Of a stretch of 36,553 nt of DNA, positions 26,307 to 35,065 are shown piece after piece. Under the pieces are notes generated by a model, which was not told the origin of the DNA, searched no databases, and saw nothing but the letters and a program-made list of their open reading frames with translations. Origin of the DNA: Candidatus Sulfopaludibacter sp. SbA3 (GTDB taxonomy: Bacteria > Acidobacteriota > Terriglobia > Bryobacterales > Bryobacteraceae); NCBI GenBank assembly GCA_945861625.1, contig CAMAVI010000030.1, positions 1-36,553 of the forward strand, read 5' to 3'. The translations under genes were made by a program, and so were the position numbers. The stretch's first letter is position 1. Each line of letters starts with the position of its first letter.

Positions 26307-27101
26307 TCACGCCGCCTTCGCCGGCGTCGCCGGTTTACTCGCGAATCCGGGCAGGATCGCCCGCAGCACGTCTTCCACGCGCTCGGCGAAGATAAATTCC
26401 ATCTCCTTGCGGACTTCTTCGGGCAGATCCCGCAGGTCTTTCTCATTGGCCTTCGGGAGAATCACGCGCTTGAGGCCCAGTCGCCGCGCGGCCAGCACCT
26501 TTTCCTTGACGCCGCCGATGGGCAGCACCAGGCCCGTCAACGTAACTTCACCTGTCATCGCGGTATCGCTGCGAGCAGGCCTACCCGAATACAGGGAAGC
26601 CAGCGCAGTGGTCATGGTCACGCCAGCCGACGGACCGTCTTTCGGAGTCGCCCCGGCCGGCACGTGAATGTGCAGGCCACTGTTGAGGAACAGCGCGGGG
26701 TCGATGCCAAGTTCGGCGGCGTGGCTCCACACATAGCTGCGTGCTGTCTTGGCGGATTCCTGCATCACCTCGCCCAGTTGTCCGGTAATGGTGACGTCTT
26801 TCCCGTTGGGCAGCAGCGTCGCTTCAATGTACAGAACGTCGCCGCCCGTTTCAGTCCAAGCCAGACCCGTGGCCACGCCCGCCGGCAATTCGCGGCGGCC
26901 CGTCTCAGGCGAATTTGTCTCCGGCCCCAGAAAGTCCGCAACCTGTTCCGGGATGATCTCGGCCGCTTCCGTGCGGCCCTCGGCCACGCGTAGCGCAATC
27001 TTCCGCATCAACCGCCCGATGGTCTGTTCGAGCTGCCGCACGCCCGCTTCTCGCGTGTATCGCGAAATCACCAGTTGGAGCGCAGGGTCGGTGATCCGCA
27101 T
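26307..27101 (-). CDS. lon: Lon protease, C-terminal fragment (AAA+ small subdomain and Ser-Lys protease domain)
   Basis: A 264-residue open frame that is the direct in-frame continuation of the upstream Lon N-terminal frame, after a TAA at 27131-27129. It starts at the first ATG (27101), 27 bases after that stop; the homologous sequence begins earlier, at 27128, so the ATG lies a few residues into the small subdomain. The protease domain is complete: catalytic Ser158 in PKDGPSAG and Lys201 in IGGVKEKVLAA (43 apart, as in E. coli Lon). A weak purine stretch (GAAGAACAG) precedes the ATG, so re-initiation is possible. It may be non-functional alone. Confidence 0.85.
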   Translation of the reverse strand: MRITDPALQLVISRYTREAGVRQLEQTIGRLMRKIALRVAEGRTEAAEIIPEQVADFLGPETNSPETGRRELPAGVATGLAWTETGGDVLYIEATLLPNGKDVTITGQLGEVMQESAKTARSYVWSHAAELGIDPALFLNSGLHIHVPAGATPKDGPSAGVTMTTALASLYSGRPARSDTAMTGEVTLTGLVLPIGGVKEKVLAARRLGLKRVILPKANEKDLRDLPEEVRKEMEFIFAERVEDVLRAILPGFASKPATPAKAA

Positions 27102-27128
27102 CTGTTCTTCGTTGAGTCCGGTTTGTTT

Positions 27129-28670
27129 TTACTGCCGCGGAATCAGGTAACGCCGCGCGATCTGCGCCTTCTCTTCTTCGCTGTAGCCGGAGAGCCGCAG
27201 AATCTCCATGCGATCCAGCAGAGGAGCGGGAATCGCGTCCAGCGTGTTGGCCGTGGTTACGAACATGACTTTCGAAAGATCGAAAGGCAGGTCCAGATAA
27301 TTATCACGAAACGTCTTGTTCTGCTCCGGGTCCAGGACCTCCAGCAGCGCCGACGCCGGGTCGCCCCGGAAATCGCGCCCCAGCTTATCGACTTCGTCCA
27401 GCATCAATACCGGATTCGCGAAACCAGCCCGCCGCATGGCCTGCAACAGGCGGCCCGGCAGCGCCCCGATATAAGTCCGCCGGTGGCCGCGCAGTTCCGC
27501 TTCGTCGTGCACGCCGCCCAGACTCATGCGCTCAAACTTGCGTCCAAGTGCCCTCGCGATGGATTGCCCCAGAGACGTTTTTCCGACGCCCGGCGCGCCC
27601 ACGAAGCACAGAATGGGAGCCTTGGCTTCCGGATTCAACTTCAACACTGCCAGGTGCTCCAGGATGCGTTCTTTCACCTTGCTGATGCCGAAGTGATCTT
27701 CATCCAGAACCTGGCGGGCCCGCGCCAGATCCAGTTGATCCTCGCTGCGCTTGTTCCAAGGCAGTTCAATCACATATTCGAGCCACGTGCGGATCACATT
27801 GTGCTCGGGCTGAGAAGCCGGCAGTTTCTCCAAGCGCCCCAATTCGCGCTCGGCTTCCTTGCGGACGTCTTCCGGCAGGTCCGCCGCGGCAAGTTTTTCG
27901 CGCAGCGATTCCACCTCGGCTTGCTCCGGATTCTTCTCGCCGAGTTCCTGCTCGATGGCCTTCTTCTGTTGCCGCAGGATGTATTCTTTCTGCTCGCGCG
28001 ACATTTCTCCGCTGGCTTCCGCTGTGATCTTGTTGCGCAACTCCATCACATCCAGCTCGTGGTCGAGCCAGCCGTGCAACAGGCGCAGCGCCTCCAGCCG
28101 CGTCGTGGCTTCCAGCAGCGATTGTTCCTTAATCCCTTCCAGCCCCATCAACGACGCGACCATGTAAGCCAGCCGCAGCGGATCTTCATGGGACGTAAAC
28201 ATACGCGCCAGTTGCTGTGGCGACGCTGCCCCCGGTTGGATCAGTCCCGCAAACTTGCTGCCCATCTCCACGATGGCGAGCGTAAGAGCTTCGGTTTCGC
28301 GGCTGGAATCATCCGGCGCGGGGAGCGGCGTGAAGCGCGCCGACAAAAACTTGTCATCGTCGACCTTGACGATGACAACGCGCTCCAGGCCGAGAACGAC
28401 AACGTCCAGATGATCTGGCTTGGGCCGTGCGGTCTTGCGAATCGCAGCCCGCGTGCCGATGGTGAACAGATCCGATGCGCCAGGGGCATCCACCGCCGGA
28501 TCCCTCTGCGCGACGATAATGATTTCTTTATCTTCGGTTGCGACGGCCGCTTCCACCGCCGCCATGGACGCCGGCCGGCCCACCGAGAGCGGCATCATCA
28601 ACCCCGGAAACAAAACCGAGTTTTTCAGCGCCAGTAACGGCAGCGTGCGAAGTTTTTCCATCTCGGCCAT
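27129..28670 (-). CDS. lon: Lon protease, N-terminal fragment (substrate domain and AAA+ large subdomain)
   Basis: ATP-dependent protease that degrades misfolded and regulatory proteins. This 513-residue frame has the LON substrate-binding domain (about 8-200), a coiled-coil region (about 215-290), Walker A GAPGVGKT (358-365) and Walker B LMLDEVDK (Asp425, Glu426). It ends with ARRYLIPRQ then TAA. At that site family members have Leu (RQLK-type), so one T to A change from TTA would account for the stop. With the continuation the protein would be about 787 residues, the usual size. AAGGAG lies 7-12 bases before the ATG. It follows clpB by 29 bp on the same strand. Confidence 0.9.
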   Translation of the reverse strand: MAEMEKLRTLPLLALKNSVLFPGLMMPLSVGRPASMAAVEAAVATEDKEIIIVAQRDPAVDAPGASDLFTIGTRAAIRKTARPKPDHLDVVVLGLERVVIVKVDDDKFLSARFTPLPAPDDSSRETEALTLAIVEMGSKFAGLIQPGAASPQQLARMFTSHEDPLRLAYMVASLMGLEGIKEQSLLEATTRLEALRLLHGWLDHELDVMELRNKITAEASGEMSREQKEYILRQQKKAIEQELGEKNPEQAEVESLREKLAAADLPEDVRKEAERELGRLEKLPASQPEHNVIRTWLEYVIELPWNKRSEDQLDLARARQVLDEDHFGISKVKERILEHLAVLKLNPEAKAPILCFVGAPGVGKTSLGQSIARALGRKFERMSLGGVHDEAELRGHRRTYIGALPGRLLQAMRRAGFANPVLMLDEVDKLGRDFRGDPASALLEVLDPEQNKTFRDNYLDLPFDLSKVMFVTTANTLDAIPAPLLDRMEILRLSGYSEEEKAQIARRYLIPRQ

Positions 28671-28699
28671 ATTGTACTCCTTGTCCCCCGCTCCTTCTC

Positions 28700-31225
28700 T
28701 TAAGATGCTGCGATGGGGGCCGCGGATTCGACATGAAACGTAAGTTCATGGTCCGCGCCCACCTCCACGCGAACTTTCTGGCCATCGCGAACTTCTCCGC
28801 CCACCAACTTCCGCGCCAGTGGTGTTTCGACTCCCTTTTGAATGGCTCGCTTCAGCGGACGCGCGCCGAAGCTGGGGTCGTAGCCCACGCTCGCCAGGTG
28901 TTCCACGGCGGCAGCGGAGAGTTCCAGTCCAATGTGCCTCTCCGCCAGCCGGGCCCGCAGAGTTTCCAATTGAATCACCACAATCTTCTTCAGTTGCTCG
29001 TCCGTCAAACTGTGGAAGTTGATGATCTCGTCGACACGGTTCAGGAACTCCGGCCGGAAAATATTCCGCAGTTCGCCTTGCGGCGCATTGGACGTCATGA
29101 TCACGATGGTGTTCTTGAAATCCACCGTGCCGCCCTGGCTGTCGGTCAGGCGTCCGTCATCGAGCACTTGCAACAGAACGTGGAAGACATCGTGATGCGC
29201 CTTCTCAATTTCATCCAGCAGCACCACCGAATACGGACGCCGCCGCACAGCTTCAGTCAACTGCCCGCCTTCTTCGTAGCCGATGTAGCCGGGAGGCGCG
29301 CCCACCAGCCGCGAGACCGTATGCTTTTCCTGGTACTCGGACATATCGATACGAATCATCGACCGCTCGTCGTCGAACAGGAATTGCGCCAGCGCGCGAG
29401 CCAGTTCCGTCTTCCCCACGCCCGTTGGCCCCAGGAACAGGAAGCTACCCACGGGTCGTTTCGGATCTTTCAATCCACCGCGAGCCCGCACGACAGCATC
29501 CGCGACCGCTTCCACGGCTTCGTCCTGACCCACAATGCGCTTATGTAATTCCTCGGGCAGATGCATCAGCTTCTGGATCTCGCCTTCGAGCAACTTGGAC
29601 AGCGGAACACCCGTCCAGCGGCTGACCACCTGTGCGATATCTTCTTCATCCACCTCCTCTTTGAGCAGCGCCGTGCTGTTCTTGCCGGCTTCCAACTGCT
29701 TTTCGAGCCCAGTCAACTTGCCATATTTCAATTCCGCGGCTTTGTTGAGGTCATAAGCGCGTTCGGCTTGCTCGATCTCGACCTTGGTCCGCTCGATTTG
29801 CTCGCGTATGTCGCGCTGCTTCTTGAGAGCTTCCTGATCGGCCTGCCACTGCGCGCGCAGGCTTGCCGAAGAAGTTTTCAATTCGGCCAATTCCCGTTCC
29901 AACTTGGCGAGCCTCTCCCGCGATGCTTTGTCCGTCTCTTTCTTCAGCGCCTCGCGTTCAATTTCAAGCTGCATCTGGCGGCGCGTGGTTTCGTCCAGCT
30001 CCGCCGGCATCGAATCGATTTCCGTGCGCGTCTTGGCACCGGCTTCGTCAATCAGGTCAATGGCCTTGTCCGGCAGGAAGCGGTCGGAAATATAGCGGTT
30101 GCTCAGCACCGCCGCCGCCACCATGGCCGAATCCTTGATGCGCACCCCATGGTGCAGCTCGTAGCGTTCGCGCAGCCCGCGCAAGATAGAAATCGTGTCT
30201 TCCACGGTCGGTTGATCCACCAACACCGTCTGGAAGCGCCGCTCCAGCGCTTTGTCTTTCTCGATGTTCTTGCGGTATTCGTCAAGCGTGGTCGCGCCGA
30301 TGCAATGCAGTTCGCCGCGGGCGAGCATGGGCTTCAGCAAGTTGCCGGCGTCCATCGACCCTTCGGCCTTCCCCGCCCCGACCACCGTGTGCAACTCGTC
30401 GATGAAGAGAATGATTTCGCCTTCCGCGGCCAGCACTTCCTTGAGCACGGCTTTTAAGCGCTCTTCGAACTCGCCACGGAATTTCGCACCCGCCACCAGC
30501 GCGCCCATATCGAGGGAAATGATTTTCCTGTTCTTCAGCCCCTCCGGCACGTCGCCGCGCACAATGCGGTGCGCGAGCCCTTCCACGATCGCGGTCTTGC
30601 CCACACCCGGCTCACCGATCAACACCGGATTGTTCTTGGTGCGCCGCGATAGAACCTGGACCACTCGCCGAATTTCCTCGTCGCGGCCAATCACGGGATC
30701 GAGTTTCCCCATCGCCGCAAGCTTCGTCAGATCGCTACCGTATTTCTCCAGCGACTCATAGGTCGCTTCGGGATTCGACGACGTCACGCGTTGCCCCTTT
30801 CGGATGGTTTGCAGTGTTTTGAGAATGCGCTCATGCGTCAGGCCCATCTCGCGCATGATTTTCTCACTCGTCGCGGCCAGCGCCACGTGTTCCACCGAGA
30901 CATACTCATCCTTAAACTGAGCGGCTTCTTTTTCAGCACGCTCCAGAAGATCCTGCAAGCGCTTGGTAACGTAAACCTGATCGACGCCCGGCGCCGAACC
31001 GGAAACCGTCGGCATCCGGTCCAACTCTTCGGTCAGCTTCTGAAAAACCTTCTTAAGATCTACCTCGGCCTTCCCCAGCAGCGACGGCATCAGGCCGCCC
31101 TCCTGGCCCAGCAGAGACATCAATAAATGTTCTACCTCAATTTGCTGCTGCCCTCGCTTGGAAGCCAATGCCTGGGCTGAGCGCATTCCTTCTTGCAGCT
31201 TTTCCGTAAATCGATTGAAGTCCAT
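28700..31225 (-). CDS. clpB: ATP-dependent disaggregase ClpB (Hsp100)
   Basis: Hexameric AAA+ unfoldase that extracts proteins from aggregates with DnaK. The 841 residues show an N domain (about 1-145), the first AAA+ (Walker A GEPGVGKT, 204-211; Walker B near 277), the coiled-coil M domain (about 395-525) that separates ClpB from ClpA/C, and the second AAA+ (Walker A GPTGVGKT, 599-606). The segment between TSN (711-713) and FRPEFLNR (723-730) is 9 residues; in E. coli ClpB it is 29, which accounts for much of the shorter length. It precedes lon by 29 bp and has its own promoter candidate. Confidence 0.96.
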   Translation of the reverse strand: MDFNRFTEKLQEGMRSAQALASKRGQQQIEVEHLLMSLLGQEGGLMPSLLGKAEVDLKKVFQKLTEELDRMPTVSGSAPGVDQVYVTKRLQDLLERAEKEAAQFKDEYVSVEHVALAATSEKIMREMGLTHERILKTLQTIRKGQRVTSSNPEATYESLEKYGSDLTKLAAMGKLDPVIGRDEEIRRVVQVLSRRTKNNPVLIGEPGVGKTAIVEGLAHRIVRGDVPEGLKNRKIISLDMGALVAGAKFRGEFEERLKAVLKEVLAAEGEIILFIDELHTVVGAGKAEGSMDAGNLLKPMLARGELHCIGATTLDEYRKNIEKDKALERRFQTVLVDQPTVEDTISILRGLRERYELHHGVRIKDSAMVAAAVLSNRYISDRFLPDKAIDLIDEAGAKTRTEIDSMPAELDETTRRQMQLEIEREALKKETDKASRERLAKLERELAELKTSSASLRAQWQADQEALKKQRDIREQIERTKVEIEQAERAYDLNKAAELKYGKLTGLEKQLEAGKNSTALLKEEVDEEDIAQVVSRWTGVPLSKLLEGEIQKLMHLPEELHKRIVGQDEAVEAVADAVVRARGGLKDPKRPVGSFLFLGPTGVGKTELARALAQFLFDDERSMIRIDMSEYQEKHTVSRLVGAPPGYIGYEEGGQLTEAVRRRPYSVVLLDEIEKAHHDVFHVLLQVLDDGRLTDSQGGTVDFKNTIVIMTSNAPQGELRNIFRPEFLNRVDEIINFHSLTDEQLKKIVVIQLETLRARLAERHIGLELSAAAVEHLASVGYDPSFGARPLKRAIQKGVETPLARKLVGGEVRDGQKVRVEVGADHELTFHVESAAPIAAS

Positions 31226-31248
31226 AGGTTCCTGACCTTCTTGGTTGC

Positions 31249-31278
31249 ACTATAACACATGAGCGGAGTACAGTTCAA
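31249..31278 (-). promoter_or_regulatory. clpB-lon promoter candidate
   Basis: On the minus strand TTGAAC (31278-31273), 18 bp, TATAGT (31254-31249), about 24 bp before the clpB ATG at 31225. No CTTGAC or HAIR-like site was found here, so clpB may be controlled differently from dnaK. Confidence 0.5.
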
Positions 31279-31285
31279 TAATCTT

Positions 31286-31298
31286 ATTGTATTACAAT
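31286..31298. promoter_or_regulatory. AT-rich inverted repeat between clpB and the aminotransferase gene
   Basis: ATTGTA, one base, TACAAT: a perfect 13-bp inverted repeat in the 124-bp divergent region. It lies 8 bp beyond the clpB -35 box and could be a regulator site. No protein can be named. Confidence 0.4.
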
Positions 31299-31349
31299 CA
31301 TATTTTGAGTCTTTGCAGACGCTCCTTCAGTGATATCATCGTTCTGGTC

Positions 31350-32681
31350 ATGGCAACCACTCTGCCAAAGCTCGTGACTCCTCTTCCGGGGCCCAAGGCG
31401 CGGACCCTGATCGAACGCGACGCCCAATTTATCTCGCCTTCTTATACCCGCAGCTACCCGTTGGTGGTTGCTTCCGGCCAAGGGGCGATCGTGGAAGACG
31501 TTGACGGCAATCGGTTTCTGGATTGCAGCGCGGGTATTGCGGTGGTCGCCACGGGCCACTGCCACCCCAAGGTCGTCGAGGCCATTCAGCGCCAGGCCGC
31601 CCGGCTCATCCATATGTCGGGCACGGACTTCTATTACGAGAACATGGTGGATTTGGCGCAGAAGCTGGCGTCCCTCACCCCCGGCGGCGTCCCCAGGAAG
31701 GTGTACTTCGGCAACTCCGGCACCGAGGCCATCGAGGCCGCTATTAAGTTGGCTCGCTATCACACCGGCCGCAAGCAGTTCGTGGCCTTCTTCGGGGCCT
31801 TTCACGGCCGCACCATGGGCTCTCTGGCCCTCACCGGCAGCAAGAACACCCAGAAGAAGAACTTTTTCCCGCTGATGCCAGGCGTCCACCATGTGCCTTA
31901 CGCGGATTGCTACCGCTGCCCGTACGGCAAGAAGGTCGAGACCTGCGCGGTCGAATGCGCCAAGGCCATTGAGGACCCGCTGTTCCGCACCATCCTGCCT
32001 CCCGAAGAGGTAGCGGCCATTGTCGTTGAGCCCATCCAGGGCGAAGGCGGCTACCTGGTGCCGCCCAAGAAGTTTCTGGACGAGCTACGCCGCATCGCCG
32101 ACCAGCACGGCATCCTCCTGATTTTCGACGAAGTCCAGTGCGGCATGGGACGGACCGGTAAGATGTTCGCCTCCGAGCACTTTGACGCGGTGCCGGATAT
32201 CGTCGCGCTGGCCAAGGGAATCGCCAGCGGCCTGCCGCTGAGCGCCACCATCGCCCGCGCCGAAATCATGGACTGGAAACCGGGCGCCCACGCGTCCACC
32301 TTTGGCGGGAATCCGGTGGCCGTGGCGGCATCGCTGGCGACCATCGAACTATTGGAGCAGGAGCTGATCGCGAACGCGGCGACCGTCGGCGCGCACATGA
32401 AAGCGCGCCTGAGTGAGTTCCCCCAGCGATTCGCGAATGTCGGCGACGTGCGCGGCCTGGGGCTGATGATCGGCATCGAGCTGGTGAAGGACCAGGCCAG
32501 CAAGGAACGGACTCCCGAGCTGCGCGACCGTCTGGTGCAAATGTGCTTCGAACGCGGCTTGCTGGTGCTCGGCGCGGGTCCCAACACGCTGCGCCTGTCA
32601 CCTCCGCTGGTGCTCACGACCGAGCAGGCGGATTGCGCCGTGGACATCATCGCCGAGTGCCTGCAAACGGCTACCCGCTAA
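31350..32681 (+). CDS. PLP-dependent aminotransferase class III (acetylornithine/4-aminobutyrate type)
   Basis: A 443-residue class III aminotransferase. The ATG at 31350 is preferred over the longer TTG frame to 31287, which would lie inside the regulatory palindrome. The PLP Lys is K289 (ALAKGIASGLPLS), Asp260 (IFDEVQCG) should bind the pyridine nitrogen, and FGNSGTEAIEAAI (120-132) contacts the phosphate. A Cys cluster (C187, C190, C199, C203: CxxC then CxxxC) resembles a structural metal site and is not general in the class. Substrate (ornithine, GABA or another omega-amine) is undecided. Confidence 0.9.
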   Translation: MATTLPKLVTPLPGPKARTLIERDAQFISPSYTRSYPLVVASGQGAIVEDVDGNRFLDCSAGIAVVATGHCHPKVVEAIQRQAARLIHMSGTDFYYENMVDLAQKLASLTPGGVPRKVYFGNSGTEAIEAAIKLARYHTGRKQFVAFFGAFHGRTMGSLALTGSKNTQKKNFFPLMPGVHHVPYADCYRCPYGKKVETCAVECAKAIEDPLFRTILPPEEVAAIVVEPIQGEGGYLVPPKKFLDELRRIADQHGILLIFDEVQCGMGRTGKMFASEHFDAVPDIVALAKGIASGLPLSATIARAEIMDWKPGAHASTFGGNPVAVAASLATIELLEQELIANAATVGAHMKARLSEFPQRFANVGDVRGLGLMIGIELVKDQASKERTPELRDRLVQMCFERGLLVLGAGPNTLRLSPPLVLTTEQADCAVDIIAECLQTATR

Positions 32682-32704
32682 GCCGCGCTACAATCGTCGA
32701 TTCC

Positions 32705-33232
32705 ATGCGGATTCTAGACGTCGGCTGCGGCATCAACAAACTCGCGGGCGCGATTGGCATCGACCGCAATCCCTCCAGCCGCGCCGATGTCATCTGCGAC
32801 CTGGACCGTTTCCCGTACCCCTTTCGCGATGCGTCCTTCGACAAACTGCAAGCCATCCACGTGATCGAGCACGTCTCCGACGTCATCAAGACCATGGAGG
32901 AATTCCACCGCCTGCTGCGCGCCGGCGGCGAGGCGTTCATTGTCACACCTCACTACACGGATTTCAGTTCTTTTTGCGACCCCACGCACCGCTGGCACCT
33001 CAACAGCTTCTCGCTGCGCTACTTCGGCAAAAATCACGGTGGCTTCGGCTACTATTCCGGCGCGCGCTTCGAGGAAGTCTCGGTGCGCGTCAAGCTGCTG
33101 GCCCTATGGCGTTACCTCGGCTTCGAGCTGGCCGTCAATGCCTCCACGCGCTTCCGCCGCTTCTGGGAATACTATCTGTGCTATGTGGTGCGCGGCAAAG
33201 TGATTGAGTGGAGATTGCGGGCGGTAAAGTAG
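32705..33232 (+). CDS. SAM-dependent methyltransferase (small, class I)
   Basis: A 175-residue protein with the SAM-binding start MRILDVGCGINKL (LDVGCG motif I), a motif II-like VICDLDRFPYPF, and the HVIEHV(S)D motif (about 57-64) of UbiE/type-11 methyltransferases. The ATG at 32705 is preferred over the longer frame, which overlaps the aminotransferase. It follows the aminotransferase by 23 bp. The target is unknown; the C-terminal half is Arg/Tyr-rich. Confidence 0.85.
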   Translation: MRILDVGCGINKLAGAIGIDRNPSSRADVICDLDRFPYPFRDASFDKLQAIHVIEHVSDVIKTMEEFHRLLRAGGEAFIVTPHYTDFSSFCDPTHRWHLNSFSLRYFGKNHGGFGYYSGARFEEVSVRVKLLALWRYLGFELAVNASTRFRRFWEYYLCYVVRGKVIEWRLRAVK

Positions 33233-33244
33233 CGTCCTACCTGC

Positions 33245-33727
33245 TCACTTATTCCCCGCCGGCGCGCGCCGCCGCACTTCGTCGAAGAAGTTTTCGATAA
33301 ATGTGACGCGGCTCCGTGTTTGATTCGAGCCGGGCTCTTCGGCCGGCAGAATCACGGCGAATCGCTTGCCGGCGGGCGCGAGGTCAATGTTCCGGCTGGC
33401 GTTGACTCTGTTAGCAAGCTGCTTCTCGGACCACATGCGCGGCTTCTCCGCCACGAACGAACTGCCTTGCACGGTGTAGGCGGCCGTCATCACACGGCTC
33501 TCCAGGTTCTCGAAGAACAGTTGCCGCCCGCTGCGCGACCACATCGGGTAGGCTCCCCCGCCGCTCGATATCTGCCACTTTCCGCCGCCGGAGGTTGCTT
33601 CCGGAAACGCCCGGACGTATATCTCGTAGGTCCCCGACTCAGTGGACGCGTAGGCCATCCACCGCCCGTCTGGAGAGAGCATGGGGTATCGCTCGTCGGA
33701 TAGACGCAGATGAACGCCGATGACCAT
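33245..33727 (-). pseudogene. C-terminal remnant of a TolB/WD40-type Ser/Thr protein kinase
   Basis: A 160-residue reading frame with RYPMLSPDGRWMAYASTESGTYEI and IYVRAFP then GGKWQISSGG, the final beta-propeller repeats of large protein kinase-TolB fusion proteins common in Acidobacteriota. It ends with VTFIENFFDEVRRR-type sequence, also typical of their C-termini. The kinase domain and most of the propeller are missing, and the upstream side is occupied by the yraN-like gene start at 33768. It is best read as a degraded fragment; a small independent protein is less likely. Confidence 0.7.
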
Positions 33728-33767
33728 TTGTTTGAAATAATCGCCGCCTTCCGCCCACTCATGTTGT

Positions 33768-34172
33768 ATGATCGCGACATTCGCCGACTGGCTCCGTCAC
33801 CGCATGCGGCTTCGCCGCTGGAATGCGGACCTGGCGCTGGGCCGGCGCGGTGAAGATCTCGCCCACCGCTACCTGCGCCGCCAGGGCTATACGATCGTTG
33901 CGCGCAATTACCGTCTGGCGTCCGGCGAAGCTGAGGCCGATCTCATCGCCTGGGACTGCGACACGCTGGTCATCGTGGAAGTGAAGACGCGCCGCAGCGA
34001 TGAATTCGGCCCTCCCGACCGCGCCGTGGGCCCGGAAAAGCTGGCCCACCTGCGCCGGGTCGCCCGCTCCTACGCGCGCAAATCAGAAATACCGTGGGAA
34101 CGTGTGCGACTGGACCTGGTTACGGTCACGATGGGCACGCCGCCCAGGCTCGAATTGTTCCGCAACGTGTGA
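33768..34172 (+). CDS. YraN/UPF0102 family endonuclease-like protein
   Basis: A 134-residue protein with the YraN pattern: LGRRGEDLAHRYLRRQGY (24-41), ARNYRLASGEAEADLIAWD (44-62), and IVEVKTRRS (68-76). The E..D..EVK arrangement matches the PD-(D/E)xK nuclease fold. The start could also be the ATG at 33804. The cellular role of the family is poorly defined. Confidence 0.9.
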   Translation: MIATFADWLRHRMRLRRWNADLALGRRGEDLAHRYLRRQGYTIVARNYRLASGEAEADLIAWDCDTLVIVEVKTRRSDEFGPPDRAVGPEKLAHLRRVARSYARKSEIPWERVRLDLVTVTMGTPPRLELFRNV

Positions 34173-34248
34173 AGGGACTCGCCGGCTAAAGAGAACCCCA
34201 GCCCAGGCCGATCTATGGTATGGTATCCGCTATTCTGGCTACTGTACT

Positions 34249-34626
34249 GTGACCACTTCCACCGTTCACCAAAAGCGCCGCTCCCTGGTCTTAGTCGTCG
34301 CGTTCACTTTGCTCGCAGCGGCCGCCCAGGTGTTGTTCAAGTTCGGTACGGTCCACTTGAACCAACACCCCGGCCTCATGGGCCTCCTCACCAATTTTCC
34401 GTTGATTGGTGGACTGGCGCTCTACGGCGTAGGCTCGGCGATGATGGTGATCGCTCTGCGGCATGGCGAGTTGTCCTTTCTTTACCCATTAATCTCCTTA
34501 AGCTATGTCTGGGTCGCTATTCTTTCGGTCGTGGTTTTTCAGGAGGAAATGAATCCGTACAAAGTCGCGGGCATCAGCGTGATCATCGCCGGCGTGGCCG
34601 TCATGGGTAATGGAGCCCGCCGATGA
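34249..34626 (+). CDS. SMR/EamA-like half-transporter, first of a pair
   Basis: A 125-residue four-helix membrane protein. The GTG at 34249 is chosen because the upstream frame overlaps the yraN-like gene. Helices are visible at about 12-33, 45-72, 75-100 and 105-123, with GELSFLYPLISLSYVW in the third, as in EamA/SMR-type proteins. The first helix lacks the acidic residue used for proton coupling in EmrE, having Gln instead. Its stop overlaps the next start (ATGA), so it is likely a heterodimer partner, comparable to ArnE/ArnF or paired SMR proteins. Confidence 0.85.
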   Translation: MTTSTVHQKRRSLVLVVAFTLLAAAAQVLFKFGTVHLNQHPGLMGLLTNFPLIGGLALYGVGSAMMVIALRHGELSFLYPLISLSYVWVAILSVVVFQEEMNPYKVAGISVIIAGVAVMGNGARR

Positions 34627-34985
34627 ACACGCCGCTTTCCGCCATGGCCTGGGTGAGTTTTGGAGCCTTTATCGGCAGCCTGGGCGCGGTGGGTTTCAAG
34701 GCCGGAGCCGGGAGGCTGGAACGAAATCTCATGTCCCTGCTCCGGAATTGGCAACTCGCGGCCGGCGTGGCGGGCTATCTGCTGTCGTCGGTGTTCTTCG
34801 TCGTGGGCCTGCGGCGCGGCGAGCTCAGCGTTCTGTTCCCCATGGTATCTACCGGCTACATCTGGACCATGCTGTGGTCCAAAATGTTTTTTCACGAGCC
34901 CATGACACGGGGCAAGCTTGCCGGACTCGTCCTGATCCTGGCCGGCTGCGTTCTCCTGGGCATGGGAAACCAGCACGCCGGCTAG
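34623..34985 (+). CDS. SMR/EamA-like half-transporter, second of a pair
   Basis: A 120-residue protein overlapping the preceding stop by 4 bases. It has four hydrophobic helices and the same third-helix motif (RGELSVLFPMVSTGYIW). Together the two look like halves of an antiparallel heterodimer. The substrate is unknown; ArnE/F-like flippases move lipid-linked sugars and paired SMRs export cations or metabolites. The first helix again lacks the usual SMR glutamate. Confidence 0.85.
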   Translation: MNTPLSAMAWVSFGAFIGSLGAVGFKAGAGRLERNLMSLLRNWQLAAGVAGYLLSSVFFVVGLRRGELSVLFPMVSTGYIWTMLWSKMFFHEPMTRGKLAGLVLILAGCVLLGMGNQHAG

Positions 34986-35014
34986 CTTCCCGCCAGAACG
35001 CCGCGCTCCGGGAG

Positions 35015-35020
35015 TATACT
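35015..35020 (+). promoter_or_regulatory. -10 box candidate for the metallo-beta-lactamase-fold gene
   Basis: TATACT, 45 bp before the ATG at 35066, in an otherwise GC-rich 80-bp gap. No clear -35 is present. Confidence 0.35.
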
Positions 35021-35065
35021 GTCCAAAGGCCGCCAATCCGGCACACTCACTTGAGGAGTACAGAT

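Noticed and set aside
26250-26310. Mobile-element origin of the TA modules
   Set aside because: No inverted or direct repeats, transposase or tRNA site were seen flanking either module.
27101-27140. Frameshift as the cause of the split lon
   Set aside because: Both parts lie in the same frame (first bases agree modulo 3), so only a stop codon separates them.
27075-28637. 520-codon plus-strand frame opposite lon
   Set aside because: Shadow of the Lon N-terminal frame; considered in case the TAA meant lon is decaying, but Lon motifs on the minus strand are intact.
31305-31340. Plus-strand promoter for the aminotransferase
   Set aside because: Boxes resembling TTGAGT/TTGCAG and TATCAT exist, but no pair has acceptable spacing.
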